The translations under genes were made by a program, and so were the position numbers. A model generated the notes under the pieces. It searched no databases and was not told the origin of the DNA. It saw only the letters and a list, made by a program, of their open reading frames with translations. This document shows positions 44,083 through 54,985 of a DNA stretch of 56,177 nucleotides, one piece after another. The stretch's first letter is position 1, and each line of letters starts with the position of its first letter. Source of the stretch: Hyphomicrobiales bacterium (GTDB taxonomy: Bacteria > Pseudomonadota > Alphaproteobacteria > Rhizobiales > Rhizobiaceae); assembly GCA_900473205.1 (NCBI GenBank), contig UCLB01000041.1:1-56177 (forward strand), read 5' to 3'.

Positions 44083-45198
44083 TCACGCAATCCGGGCTTG
44101 GCTTGTCGGGTCGAAGAAGACCACCTTGTCGAGGTTGAAGGCCAGTCGTGCGTTCTGGCCTGGCTGTATGCGCGCGTCGGCCCGCAACCGGGCGACGACC
44201 TCCTTGCCGCCAAGCTGGGTGACAGCGAAGGTGTCGGAGCCAGCAGGCTCAACCACTTCGATCAGGCAGTCGTCTTCGGCCAGATTTCGGGCATTGCGAT
44301 CAGCACCATCCGGATCGGTAAGGGCTTCGGGCCGAATGCCGAAAACGACCTTTCGTCCCGCGTGGGCCTGAAGTGACGCCATGGCTGGCGAGACCGGAAG
44401 CTTCATCGGCTGCTGATTGGGACGGTCGAGCGATACCACAAGTCCAGAGGTGCCGTTTTCGATTGTGGCTGACAGGAGGTTCATGGCAGGAGAGCCCATG
44501 AAGTCGGCAACGAACATGTTGGCGGGATTGTTATAGATTTCTGCTGGCGTGCCGAACTGCTGGACTTCTCCGTCTCTCATCACTGCGATTTTGGTCGCAA
44601 GTGTCATCGCCTCGATCTGATCGTGCGTCACGTAGACGATTGTCTTTCCCGTTGCCTGATGCAGCCTTTTAATTTCGATACGCATATCGACGCGCAGCTT
44701 GGCGTCGAGATTGGACAGCGGCTCATCGAACAGGAAAAGCTTCGGGTCGCGGACAAGGGCACGACCCATGGCAACACGCTGACGCTGACCACCTGAAAGC
44801 TGGCTCGGCTTGCGGTCAAGCAGGTGCGTGATCTGCAAAACCTTGGCAACCTTGTCGATGGCAGCCTTGCGCTCGGCAGCCGGTACACCCCTCATTTCCA
44901 TTCCAAACGAGATATTGCCCGCGACCGTCATATTCGGGTAGAGCGCGTAGCTCTGGAACACCATGGCGATATCGCGCTTTGAGGGATGCAGGTCGGAAAT
45001 AGTGCGACCATCCACCTGAATGTCTCCCTCCGTGATGGCTTCGAGACCAGCGATAGTGTTCAACAGGGTCGACTTACCGCAGCCGGATGGACCGACCAGG
45101 ACGAGGAAGCCCCCCTTTTCGAGGTCGATGTCGATACCCTTGAGGATTTCCAGTGCGCCGAAGCGCTTCTTCAGTCCGGATATTTCAAGAAAGGCCAT
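44083..45198 (-). CDS. Carbohydrate ABC transporter ATP-binding protein (MalK/UgpC type)
   Basis: 371 residues. Walker A GPSGCGKST, Q-loop, signature L-S-G-G-Q-R-Q-R-V-A-M-G, Walker B L-F-L-F-D-E-P-L-S-N-L-D and H-loop V-T-H-D. They are followed by a C-terminal TOBE/OB regulatory domain (residues about 235-371), diagnostic of sugar importers. It energises the permeases encoded four bases upstream. Confidence 0.94.
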   Translation of the reverse strand: MAFLEISGLKKRFGALEILKGIDIDLEKGGFLVLVGPSGCGKSTLLNTIAGLEAITEGDIQVDGRTISDLHPSKRDIAMVFQSYALYPNMTVAGNISFGMEMRGVPAAERKAAIDKVAKVLQITHLLDRKPSQLSGGQRQRVAMGRALVRDPKLFLFDEPLSNLDAKLRVDMRIEIKRLHQATGKTIVYVTHDQIEAMTLATKIAVMRDGEVQQFGTPAEIYNNPANMFVADFMGSPAMNLLSATIENGTSGLVVSLDRPNQQPMKLPVSPAMASLQAHAGRKVVFGIRPEALTDPDGADRNARNLAEDDCLIEVVEPAGSDTFAVTQLGGKEVVARLRADARIQPGQNARLAFNLDKVVFFDPTSQARIA

Positions 45199-45202
45199 GG
45201 TC

Positions 45203-46147
45203 TTATCCTTTGACAGCTCCCGCCATCAGACCACGCACGAAGTAGCGGCCGGCGAGAACGTAAACGAGGAGCGTAGGAAGGGCAGCGATCATGGCGGCAG
45301 CCATGTTGACGTTGTATTCGACTACGCCGGTGGACGTGTTGACGACGTTATTGAGCGCCACGGTCATCGGCATCGAGTCGCCCGATCCGGCGTATGCGGA
45401 AGCAAACAGAAAGTCGTTCCAGATATTGGTGAATTGGTAGATGACCGCGACCACGATAATCGGCAGCGAGTTCGGCAACATGATCCGGTAGAAAATCTGG
45501 AAGAAACCCGCACCGTCCACCTGCGCCGCCTTAACGAGTTCCGTTGGAAACGCCTCGTAGTAGTTGCGGAAGAACAGCGTGGTGAATCCGAGACCGTAAA
45601 TGACGTGAACGAGGACCAGATTAACCGTCGGATCGCCGAAGCCCAGGGAGACGCCGATTTCATTGCGAAGCGTGTTACCAAATCTGCCAAGAGTGCCCAG
45701 GACCGTCGCCATCGGCAGCAGAACCGATTGGAACGGGATGAAGCAGGCAAACAGCATCAGACCGAAGACGAAAGTATGCCCCGGAAAGCGCCACTTCGTC
45801 AGCACATACCCATTGAGTGAGCCGAGTATGGTCGAAATGGCGACAGCCGGAACGACCATTTTGATCGAATTCCAGAAATATCCCTTGATGCCATTACAGG
45901 TCAGTCCGACGCATGTTTCTCCCCAGGCCTTGATCCATGGCTGAAAGGTCGGCGATTGCGGCAGGGACAGCATGTTGCCGCCCTGGATCTCATCCATCGT
46001 CTTGAACGACGTCACGAGCATGACAAAAAGCGGCATCAGATAGATGATCGCGAAGAAGATCAGGAGGCCATAGATGAAGAAACGATGGAGGTTTCTGGTG
46101 CGGGCGCTTCTTGGCGCGGCAGGATAAGTGGATGTTGCGATACTCAT
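45203..46147 (-). CDS. Carbohydrate ABC transporter permease (MalG type)
   Basis: 314 residues, about six membrane segments. The EAA loop is Y-Y-E-A-F-P-T-E-L-V-K-A-A-Q-V-D-G-A-G, with R-I-M-L-P-N-S-L-P after it. An insert with C-x-x-L-T-C-N-G (about residues 79-83) in the periplasmic loop is characteristic of the glucose/mannose-type subfamily. ATGA overlap with the partner permease. Confidence 0.93.
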   Translation of the reverse strand: MSIATSTYPAAPRSARTRNLHRFFIYGLLIFFAIIYLMPLFVMLVTSFKTMDEIQGGNMLSLPQSPTFQPWIKAWGETCVGLTCNGIKGYFWNSIKMVVPAVAISTILGSLNGYVLTKWRFPGHTFVFGLMLFACFIPFQSVLLPMATVLGTLGRFGNTLRNEIGVSLGFGDPTVNLVLVHVIYGLGFTTLFFRNYYEAFPTELVKAAQVDGAGFFQIFYRIMLPNSLPIIVVAVIYQFTNIWNDFLFASAYAGSGDSMPMTVALNNVVNTSTGVVEYNVNMAAAMIAALPTLLVYVLAGRYFVRGLMAGAVKG

Positions 46148-47097
46148 CGTGCCTTCTCCTTCAGCTCAGAATAGAGATAGGGAACGATGATGGCTGAGAT
46201 GGTCATCAGCATGATTACCGCGCTGGCCGAACCAACAGCCATTTCGTTACGCTTGAATGTATATTCGTACATGAAATTGGACGGCAGCCACGCAGAGCCG
46301 CCCGGACCGCCAGATGTCAGCGCCACGACAAGGTCATAAGACTTGATCGCCAGATGGGCCAGCACGATGAAAGCCGACAGGAAAACGGGCCGAAGCTGCG
46401 GGATGATGATGCGTCGGTAAAGCTGAAAAGTGGAGGCTCCATCGATCTGGGCGGCCTTCATCATCTCGCTGTCGATACCGCGAAGGCCCGCAAGGAACAT
46501 CGCCATGACAAAGCCCGATGCCTGCCAGACGCCTGCGATAACAACCGTGTAGATCACGAAGTCCTTGTTCTTGATCCAGTCAAAATGAAAGCTCGTCCAG
46601 CCGAAATTGTGCAGGGTCTGCTCAAGGCCAAGGCCCGGATCGAGGAACCACTTCCAGGCAACGCCCGTGACGATGAACGAGAGTGCCATCGGGTAGAGGA
46701 AGATCGGACGAAGCATTCCCTCACCTCGGATCTTCTGATCGAGCAGGATAGCAAGAAAGAGACCAAGCGCGAGGCAGATGCCGATATACAGAACTGCAAA
46801 GATGCCCATATTCGTGATCGAGGTGTACCAGCTCGATGGGGGATCGCTTTCGAAGGTCCATGTCCACAAGCGCTGGTAGGCGCGTCCGCCTGTGATGGCG
46901 TAGTTGGGAAAGGTCTTGGAGTTCGTGAACGAAAGATAGACCGTCCAGAGGATAAACCCATAGACGAAGACGATCGTGATCAGGAAGCTGGGTGCAAGAA
47001 CGATCTTGGGCAGGGCGTCCTGCAAGCGCTCTCGCATTGTGTAGGTCGATGCGCGGCGCTTCGTCAGAACGGGTTCGGTTGTTGCAACGGTGCTCAT
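46144..47097 (-). CDS. Carbohydrate ABC transporter permease (MalF type)
   Basis: 317 residues, about six membrane segments with a short N-terminal cytoplasmic tail. The EAA loop is G-I-D-S-E-M-M-K-A-A-Q-I-D-G-A-S, then R-R-I-I-I-P-Q-L-R-P. It pairs with the MalG-type permease. It lies 74 bases after the binding-protein gene, with a stem-loop in the gap. Confidence 0.93.
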   Translation of the reverse strand: MSTVATTEPVLTKRRASTYTMRERLQDALPKIVLAPSFLITIVFVYGFILWTVYLSFTNSKTFPNYAITGGRAYQRLWTWTFESDPPSSWYTSITNMGIFAVLYIGICLALGLFLAILLDQKIRGEGMLRPIFLYPMALSFIVTGVAWKWFLDPGLGLEQTLHNFGWTSFHFDWIKNKDFVIYTVVIAGVWQASGFVMAMFLAGLRGIDSEMMKAAQIDGASTFQLYRRIIIPQLRPVFLSAFIVLAHLAIKSYDLVVALTSGGPGGSAWLPSNFMYEYTFKRNEMAVGSASAVIMLMTISAIIVPYLYSELKEKAR

Positions 47098-47135
47098 AGA
47101 GATTTCCCCCTCCCAGGAATACGGGTTTTGAAAGA

Positions 47136-47159
47136 CTCCCCCGCCTGTTGCCGGGGGAG
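47136..47159 (-). terminator. Stem-loop between binding protein and permease genes
   Basis: CTCCCCCG and CGGGGGAG form a perfect 8-bp stem with an 8-nt loop, 13 bases past the binding-protein stop on the minus strand. It is the usual position of a 3'-stabilising or attenuating hairpin that keeps binding-protein message in excess. Confidence 0.65.
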
Positions 47160-47171
47160 GCTAACATCCGA

Positions 47172-48434
47172 TTACCGTGCGTCGTCGATCGCCTTGACCA
47201 GTTCGGCAACAGCCTGATCCGATGTCTTGATCTGACCGTGAACGAACTTGGTGACGACATCCTTGTAGGCGTTGGCAATGGCGGGAGCCGCGCCGTAGCC
47301 TTGAGCAAACGAGCCGAACAGCTTGCCGCTGTCATTGGCTGCCTTCAGGTCGGCGATGCCCTTCTTGCCGCAGGCGTCGAAGTCCGTATCGGGAACGTCT
47401 GTACGGGCTGGAACGGAACCCTTCACGACGTTGAAGGCGGACTGGAAGCTCTTGGAGAGAGTCGCCGTTGCCAGCGCAATCTGGGCGGCCTTCTGATTAT
47501 CGGGCACATTGAACATGCCGAACATGTCGGAGTTGTAGATTACGCTGCCTTCGGTGCCGGGGAAGCGATAGCAGAGGAAGTCATTGTTCGGGGTTTTCTT
47601 CGCTGCCACGAATTCGCCCTTTGCCCAGTCACCCATGACCTGCACCAGTGCGTCGCCCTTGATGACCATTGCCGTCGCCAGATTCCAGTCGCGACCCGAA
47701 TAGTTGGGATCGACGTAGGTAATCATCTTGGCAAGGTTGTCGAACGACTTTTTCATCGTATCGGACTTGAGAGAAGCCTCGTCGAGGTCGTTGAAAGCTT
47801 TCTTGTAGAAATCCGGGCCGCCTGTCGATGCGACGATAGAGTCGAACATGGTGGCTTCCTGCCAACTCTGTCCACCCAGCGCAAGCGGTGTGACGCCTGC
47901 AGCCTTGGCTTTGTCTAGAAGTGCGATGAGATCGTCAAAGGTCTTCGGCTGCGTCCCCCCAATCTTGTCCATGACTGCCTTGTTGATCCAAAGCCAGTTG
48001 ACCGAGTGGACGTTTACAGGCACGGCGACCCACTTGCCGTCATAGACCGAAAACTTCTGCAGAGCAGCCGGAACAGCCTTGTCCCATCCTTCTTTTTTGG
48101 CCGTCTCGGTCAGGTCCCCCATCACTCCAGCCTGCGCATAGTCGAGCACGGTGTAGCCGAGCATCTGAGAGGCTGTCGGGTAGTTTCCTGCAGCAACCAT
48201 GGCTTTCAAGGCCGTCATGGCGGCGTCACCACCACCACCAGCGACTGGCACGTCTTTCCAAGAATAGCCTTCTTTAGAAAGATCGCCCTTCAACACCTGA
48301 AGCGCTGCCGCCTCGCCGCCCGATGTCCACCAGTGGAGCATCTGGACTTCCTTCACATCAGCGGCGCGGGCTAAACCGCCTACAGCTCCCAGCATCAGTG
48401 CCGCAATCGCGGTCATCGTCATGAACTTGCGCAT
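47172..48434 (-). CDS. Carbohydrate ABC transporter, periplasmic binding protein
   Basis: 420 residues from ATG 48434. Signal peptide about residues 1-24 (cleaved after G-L-A-R-A). The mature start V-Q-M-L-H-W-W-T-S-G-G-E-A-A-A is that of family 1 sugar-binding proteins of the glucose/mannose (GtsA-like) subgroup. Aromatic residues (paired Trp, N-W-L-W-I-N) typical of sugar stacking are present. The ligand may be a monosaccharide, anhydro-sugar or small glycoside, judged from the operon (inference). AGGA precedes the ATG. Confidence 0.9.
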   Translation of the reverse strand: MRKFMTMTAIAALMLGAVGGLARAADVKEVQMLHWWTSGGEAAALQVLKGDLSKEGYSWKDVPVAGGGGDAAMTALKAMVAAGNYPTASQMLGYTVLDYAQAGVMGDLTETAKKEGWDKAVPAALQKFSVYDGKWVAVPVNVHSVNWLWINKAVMDKIGGTQPKTFDDLIALLDKAKAAGVTPLALGGQSWQEATMFDSIVASTGGPDFYKKAFNDLDEASLKSDTMKKSFDNLAKMITYVDPNYSGRDWNLATAMVIKGDALVQVMGDWAKGEFVAAKKTPNNDFLCYRFPGTEGSVIYNSDMFGMFNVPDNQKAAQIALATATLSKSFQSAFNVVKGSVPARTDVPDTDFDACGKKGIADLKAANDSGKLFGSFAQGYGAAPAIANAYKDVVTKFVHGQIKTSDQAVAELVKAIDDAR

Positions 48435-48457
48435 AGAGTCCTCCCAGTTTGCAAGTT

Positions 48458-48479
48458 GGCACGGAACCATTCCCGTGCC
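48458..48479 (-). terminator. Stem-loop between aldehyde dehydrogenase and binding-protein genes
   Basis: GGCACGG and CCGTGCC pair in a 7-bp stem with an 8-nt loop in the 84-base gap. No T-run follows. It may be a partial terminator or an RNase-resistant end at the junction between the enzyme and transport parts of the operon. Confidence 0.5.
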
Positions 48480-48518
48480 GATTTACCCACCCTCCTCGGG
48501 CGTAGTTCTGTGAGCCGG

Positions 48519-50039
48519 CTAAGCCAGCTTCTCGCTTTGCGGCATCCACCAGCTCGTGCGTGCGCCGATATGCATGTTGAGTGTCTTGGTCTCAGTGTAG
48601 TCCTCGACGGCGTGACGTCCGAGTTCACGACCAAGCCCGGACTGCTTGTAGCCGCCGAACGGCAGTTCAGACGCACCGTCCATGAAGGTGTTCATCCAGA
48701 CTGTCCCTGCCCGCACCCTGCGGCCAATCGTCAGGCATGTGTCGAAGTCTTTGCTCCAGACACCCGCTGAAAGACCGTAGTCTATGGAATTCGCGATCTC
48801 GATGGCTTCCTGCGTCGTTTCAAACGTCAGCACTGACAGAACCGGGCCGAAGACTTCTTCACGGGCAACGGCCATCTCTGGTGTGACCCCGGAAAGGATC
48901 GTCGGAGACATGTACTGGCCCATCCCCAGATCGAGCCTCTCGCCGCCGAACACGACGTTTGCACCGCTATCCTTGGCGCCTGAAACATATTTGTTGATCT
49001 TGTCCAGGTGCTGCGGGGTGATGATCGCCCCGACTTGCGTTGTCGGATCGAGCGGATCACCAACCCTCACCGATTTTGCGAGTTCTCCAACACGCTTGAC
49101 GACCTCGTCGGCGATGCTTCTGTGCAGAATAAGACGGGAGCCCGCATTGCAGCACTCGCCGGCATTGAAGTAGGCACCGAACACGGCAGCGTCGATGAAC
49201 GCGTCGATGTCGGCATCGGGGAACACTATCTGAGGGTTCTTTCCGCCAAGTTCGAGCGAAACCTTTTTCAAGGTCTGGGCGGCGCTCGACATCGTTAGCC
49301 TACCCACTCCTGTCGACCCCGTAAACGACACCATGTCGACATCGCGATGTGCAGTCAGGACCGCCCCCACCTCCGGTCCGGTACCCGTGACAATGTTGAC
49401 CACTCCGCCAGGAACGCCTGCTTCCTGGAGAATTTCACCCAGCACCAGCGTCGAACCGGAGGTCAACTCGGACGGCTTGACGACAGCAGTGCATCCGGCA
49501 GCCAATGCGAAAGGTAGCTTCTGTCCAGCGATGAGAAACGGGAAATTCCAGGGAGTGATGATCGAAACGACCCCAATCGCCTCGCGTAAAACGACACCGA
49601 GCGTGCCGTCACCCAATGTGTTGTAGCTTTCGCCATGGAGGTCCCGCGCCAGGGCCGCGGCGTAACGCCAGATATCCACAGAACCTGCGATCTCACCACG
49701 CACCTGGGAGATGGGTTTTCCCGCCTCGATGGAGTCAAGGTAGGCGAGTTCTTCTGAACGCGCCGCGATGAGGTCCGCTGCCTTGAGGAGGATGGCCGAG
49801 CGTTGGGACGCGGTCATGCGAGGCCATGGACCACTGTCAAACGCTTTGCGCGCGACGGCAATCGCACTTTCTGCATCCGCCTTCGTTCCGCCTTGAAACC
49901 GACTGACAACGATACCGTGGCTGGGAGCTACCCGTTCGATAGGGGCGCCGCTGCCGGATACCCACTTGCCGTCAACGAGCATCTTGAACTCACGGACCTC
50001 CTGGTTGCTCATCGTTTTCGGATTGATCAGGACAGTCAT
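48519..50039 (-). CDS. NAD(P)-dependent aldehyde dehydrogenase
   Basis: 506 residues. The catalytic Cys lies in F-N-A-G-E-C-C-N-A-G and the general base Glu in L-E-L-G-G-K-N-P. T-P-W-N-F-P and F-T-G-S-T-G-V-G are the cofactor segments. It oxidises an aldehyde to the acid. ATG 50039 overlaps the hydratase stop as TGATG and has AGGGAGA at good spacing; the ATG two codons earlier is too close to it. In the operon it could act on the product of the GMC alcohol dehydrogenase or of a retro-aldol step (inference). Confidence 0.93.
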   Translation of the reverse strand: MTVLINPKTMSNQEVREFKMLVDGKWVSGSGAPIERVAPSHGIVVSRFQGGTKADAESAIAVARKAFDSGPWPRMTASQRSAILLKAADLIAARSEELAYLDSIEAGKPISQVRGEIAGSVDIWRYAAALARDLHGESYNTLGDGTLGVVLREAIGVVSIITPWNFPFLIAGQKLPFALAAGCTAVVKPSELTSGSTLVLGEILQEAGVPGGVVNIVTGTGPEVGAVLTAHRDVDMVSFTGSTGVGRLTMSSAAQTLKKVSLELGGKNPQIVFPDADIDAFIDAAVFGAYFNAGECCNAGSRLILHRSIADEVVKRVGELAKSVRVGDPLDPTTQVGAIITPQHLDKINKYVSGAKDSGANVVFGGERLDLGMGQYMSPTILSGVTPEMAVAREEVFGPVLSVLTFETTQEAIEIANSIDYGLSAGVWSKDFDTCLTIGRRVRAGTVWMNTFMDGASELPFGGYKQSGLGRELGRHAVEDYTETKTLNMHIGARTSWWMPQSEKLA

Positions 50040-50818
50040 CACCATTCTCCCTTGAAACTTGCCTGGCGTTTCTCGCTGAACGCAGCGACGCCTTCCTTGA
50101 GGTCTGCCGTCTTCGCGATCAGGATTGACCCCAACGCTTCGACGGCAGTTCCATTGTCTTCACCGCTTGCGGACGCGATCATGAGCTTGGTGACTTCGAG
50201 AGCTGCAGGTCCGCGCGTCACGAGACGTTGCGCATATTCAAGTGCAGTCGAAACGGAACTGCCCGTCGGCACGATAAGATCGACCACACCGAGCGATTGG
50301 GCCTGCTCTGCGGTGAAAATTTCCCCACCCAGCGCCATCCGTCGAACAACCTGCGCGCCGAAGCGTTTAACCAGCCGCTGTGTACCCGACCATCCTGGCA
50401 CCATCCCAAGTCCCGTTTCCGGCAGTCCGATCTTGATGTGCTCTTCGGCAATCCGTATGTCTGCCGGACCTGCCAGTTCCAGGCCGCCTCCCAACGCATG
50501 ACCATTGATCGCTGCGATCAGAGGCACCCGTAGCGTCGCAACTCGTTCGAAAACCCTGTGTCCGAAGCGGACCCAGGCATGGCCGAATTCCTGCGCGGTC
50601 ATCTCGCTCCAGGCTTTGATGTCCCCGCCCGCCGAAAATCCCTTACCCTCGCCAGTCAGGATAGCGGCTCGGACAGCAGAGTTGGCTTCGATCTCGTCGA
50701 CAGCCGCGGCAAGAGCCTTCAGCATATCGAGGTCCAGAGCGTTCAGCTTCTCAGGCCGCGATACCGTCAAAAGGGCGATATGATCCTGAATGTCGACCTT
50801 GACTGTACCGCTAGCCAT
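50039..50818 (-). CDS. Enoyl-CoA hydratase/isomerase family protein
   Basis: 259 residues of the crotonase family. The oxyanion-hole segments are G-K-G-F-S-A-G-G-D-I-K and N-G-H-A-L-G-G-G-L-E-L. Both catalytic glutamates of true hydratases are kept (G-G-G-L-E and L-P-E-T-G-L-G), so hydratase or hydratase-lyase activity is feasible. It acts on a CoA thioester, presumably made by the CoA-transferase encoded just upstream (8-base overlap). Confidence 0.93.
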   Translation of the reverse strand: MASGTVKVDIQDHIALLTVSRPEKLNALDLDMLKALAAAVDEIEANSAVRAAILTGEGKGFSAGGDIKAWSEMTAQEFGHAWVRFGHRVFERVATLRVPLIAAINGHALGGGLELAGPADIRIAEEHIKIGLPETGLGMVPGWSGTQRLVKRFGAQVVRRMALGGEIFTAEQAQSLGVVDLIVPTGSSVSTALEYAQRLVTRGPAALEVTKLMIASASGEDNGTAVEALGSILIAKTADLKEGVAAFSEKRQASFKGEW

Positions 50819-52424
50819 TGTAGGTGCCCTCCAAAACTCGCTTGGGCTTCATCGGGAGCGTGAGCCCAATGTCGTTTTCCCCGAAGAGACTGGCTTCCAT
50901 CACCTTGAGATCACTGGCGACACTCAACGGGAACTCGGATTGATCCAAAATATCGGTTTGAAGATCGATGCCTGGAGCGATCTCAGTCAGGAGCAACCCT
51001 TGCGCAGTCAGCTTCATAACGCAGCGCTCGGTGACGTAAGTTACGTCCTGCCCCTGCTCCACCGCCCTCTTTCCAGAGAAGGTGACGTGTTCGACTTCAT
51101 TCACGAGCTTCTTGAGCTTACCTTCCTTGTCGATGACAAGCTTGCCGTCGGCGATCGACAGTTTGGCTCCAGCGTTGAACATGCCGGAAAAAACGATCTT
51201 CCTCGCACGAGACGTAATATCGACGAATCCCCCTGCTCCAGCCGTTACGTGTGGGCGGAAGGTCAGGCGTGAGACGTTCACCGATCCATCCTTGCCGATT
51301 TCGAGAAAGGAGAGGAGTGATGCATCGAATCCCCCACCCTGAAAATACGTGAACTGGTAGGGCGATGGCATGTAGGCATCTGCATTCGAAGCACATCCGA
51401 ATGCAAAATCAAGCAGTGGAACACCACCGACTGCTCCCTGCTCGATGACCCAGGTTATACTGCCATGCAAACCTTCTTCGAGAAGAATGCGCGGCACGTT
51501 CGCGGAAATCCCAAAACCCAGATTGACGCAGCTTCCCGCCTCCAGTTCCTGCGCAACCCGGCGAGCGATCACTTTCTGGATGTTGAATTCTGGCAACCTA
51601 AACGTATCGAGAGGGTGAAACACCTCACCGGAAATTGCTGGATCATACAGGGTCTGGGTCGTCTGCTTCTGGTCTGGATCGACCACGATGTAATCGACGA
51701 GCATGCCAGGCACCCGCACATCATGGGGTTTGAGCGTTCCCTCTTTCGTAATCCGCTTCACTTGTGCGATCACGATACCATCGTTGTTACGGGCAGCGAG
51801 CGCCTGGTCGAGGCCACCGAGATAAGCACCTTCATGCTCGTATGTCAGGTTGCCGCGCTCGTCTGCGGTCGTGGCACGGATGATCGTGACCTGCGGGATG
51901 ATGGATGGGAAATACAGCCATTCATCTCCTTCGAAGATCACACGCTTCACGACAGGCTCTTCGGAAGCGCGTGCGTTCATCGCACAGCCCTGACGCTTCG
52001 GATCGACAAAGGTTTCCATACCGACTTTCGTCAAAACACCAGCACGCTTGGAGGCAGCTTCACGGTGCATGTCGAACATGATTCCCGAGGGGATATTATA
52101 GGCCGGGATCTCATTGTTGGTTATCATCTGCCAGATCAACGGCGGCTCAGACGTCGATGGTCCGGAGGGATACGAGCCACCAATGATCCGCTTCAGCAGG
52201 CCTTGCTTGGCGATGTGATCGATACCCTTGATACCGCTCATGTCGCCAGCCGCGATCGGATGCAGCGTTGTTATGTTCTTGGGATGCCCTGTCGCGTCGA
52301 AGCGCTCACCAATGGCTTTGAGCATGAGATCGGGGCAGCCGAGACCGCTGGATGACGAAACAGACACGGTGGCTCCGTCCGGAATCAGGGCGGCTGCTTC
52401 AGCCAGGGTGATGTGCTTGCTCAT
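50811..52424 (-). CDS. Fused alpha-beta CoA-transferase (family I, propionate/acetate CoA-transferase-like)
   Basis: 537 residues from ATG 52424. The N-terminal alpha-like half (A-A-L-I-P-D-G-A-T-V) and C-terminal beta-like half (C-V-N-L-G-F-G-I-S-A-N-V-P) are fused as in YdiF and propionate CoA-transferase. The catalytic Glu is in W-V-I-E-Q-G-A-V-G-G. It moves CoA from an acyl-CoA donor to a carboxylic acid. In this operon it presumably activates an acid derived from the sugar or its aglycone for the hydratase. It starts six bases after the reductase gene stop. Confidence 0.9.
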   Translation of the reverse strand: MSKHITLAEAAALIPDGATVSVSSSSGLGCPDLMLKAIGERFDATGHPKNITTLHPIAAGDMSGIKGIDHIAKQGLLKRIIGGSYPSGPSTSEPPLIWQMITNNEIPAYNIPSGIMFDMHREAASKRAGVLTKVGMETFVDPKRQGCAMNARASEEPVVKRVIFEGDEWLYFPSIIPQVTIIRATTADERGNLTYEHEGAYLGGLDQALAARNNDGIVIAQVKRITKEGTLKPHDVRVPGMLVDYIVVDPDQKQTTQTLYDPAISGEVFHPLDTFRLPEFNIQKVIARRVAQELEAGSCVNLGFGISANVPRILLEEGLHGSITWVIEQGAVGGVPLLDFAFGCASNADAYMPSPYQFTYFQGGGFDASLLSFLEIGKDGSVNVSRLTFRPHVTAGAGGFVDITSRARKIVFSGMFNAGAKLSIADGKLVIDKEGKLKKLVNEVEHVTFSGKRAVEQGQDVTYVTERCVMKLTAQGLLLTEIAPGIDLQTDILDQSEFPLSVASDLKVMEASLFGENDIGLTLPMKPKRVLEGTYNG

Positions 52425-52429
52425 TTCGG

Positions 52430-54477
<2,048 letters not shown>

Positions 54478-54507
54478 AAATCAAGCCTTCCCAACAAATT
54501 CACGTTA

Positions 54508-54536
54508 AATTAATTGGAACGTTCCAATAAAGTCAA
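54508..54536 (-). promoter_or_regulatory. LacI-operon promoter with operator O1 in the spacer
   Basis: On the minus strand TTGACT (54536-54531) and TTAATT (54513-54508) are separated by exactly 17 bases. That spacer is occupied by the perfect palindrome ATTGGAACGTTCCAAT (54513-54528), with the central CG of LacI-family operators. The lacI start is 30 bases downstream. Binding here would block RNA polymerase directly. Confidence 0.88.
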
Positions 54537-54669
54537 GAGACGGAAATCTCAACGGCAAAAAATTAAAAATACCGCCTGTCTGAATTATAATATTGATTTA
54601 ACACAATATTTCTTATTTATGATGCGTCGCACAAAGTTTTTCCTTCGCTATTGCAGCGCATCATCGTTC

Positions 54670-54693
54670 AATTTTTGGAACGCTCCAAAAATT
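54670..54693. promoter_or_regulatory. Second LacI-family operator O2
   Basis: A 24-bp palindrome with a single mismatch, sharing the TTGGAACG(T/C)TCCAA core with O1 and extended by A/T runs on both arms. It lies 161 bp upstream of O1, centre to centre (about 15 helical turns), a spacing that allows repression by DNA looping. Confidence 0.85.
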
Positions 54694-54985
54694 CTAACGA
54701 CGATATCGTCACCGATACGATCACTTGCGCAGTGCGGCCGAGCAAGGCGTCGGATTGGCTGAGGACAACGCCGCTCTGTTAATCATCGCACTTACTGGTT
54801 CAGGAGAGACCATATTTTGGCTCACCGCGCGGCGCATGCCATCCTCTATGAAATGACAGACCGCCTCAGATTAAGAGCTTTAGAAATCCCCTTACTGCCA
54901 ACGCCACGAAAACGTCAAAGTTCATTCAGGCATGGTTCACGGTGCACGTCGCTAAATCACATTACCCTCAACGGAGTGACGACAG
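54694..54985. other. Intergenic stretch without a supportable gene
   Basis: Between the second operator and the GCG_CRPN gene no frame has both a plausible start and family-like sequence. Short open frames here have no ribosome-binding site and unusual composition. It must contain the promoter of the gene at 54986, but no clear -35/-10 pair was found. Confidence 0.5.

Noticed and set aside
45020..45820. Plus-strand frame opposite the sugar ABC ATPase/permease genes
   Set aside because: Its composition is rich in Arg/Asp/His, as expected for antisense of membrane-protein genes. It has no start signal and spans a real gene boundary.
48519..50818. Ferulate/vanillin-type degradation from the hydratase plus aldehyde dehydrogenase
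   Set aside because: There is no CoA ligase, demethylase or aromatic ring gene. A phenylpropanoid aglycone remains only a possibility within the glycoside hypothesis.
51465..52355. Plus-strand frame opposite the CoA-transferase
   Set aside because: The catalytic Glu motif and fused transferase domains are on the minus strand.
54514..54762. Small plus-strand frame covering both LacI operators
   Set aside because: No ribosome-binding site, AT-biased residues, and the region is better explained as promoter/operator DNA.
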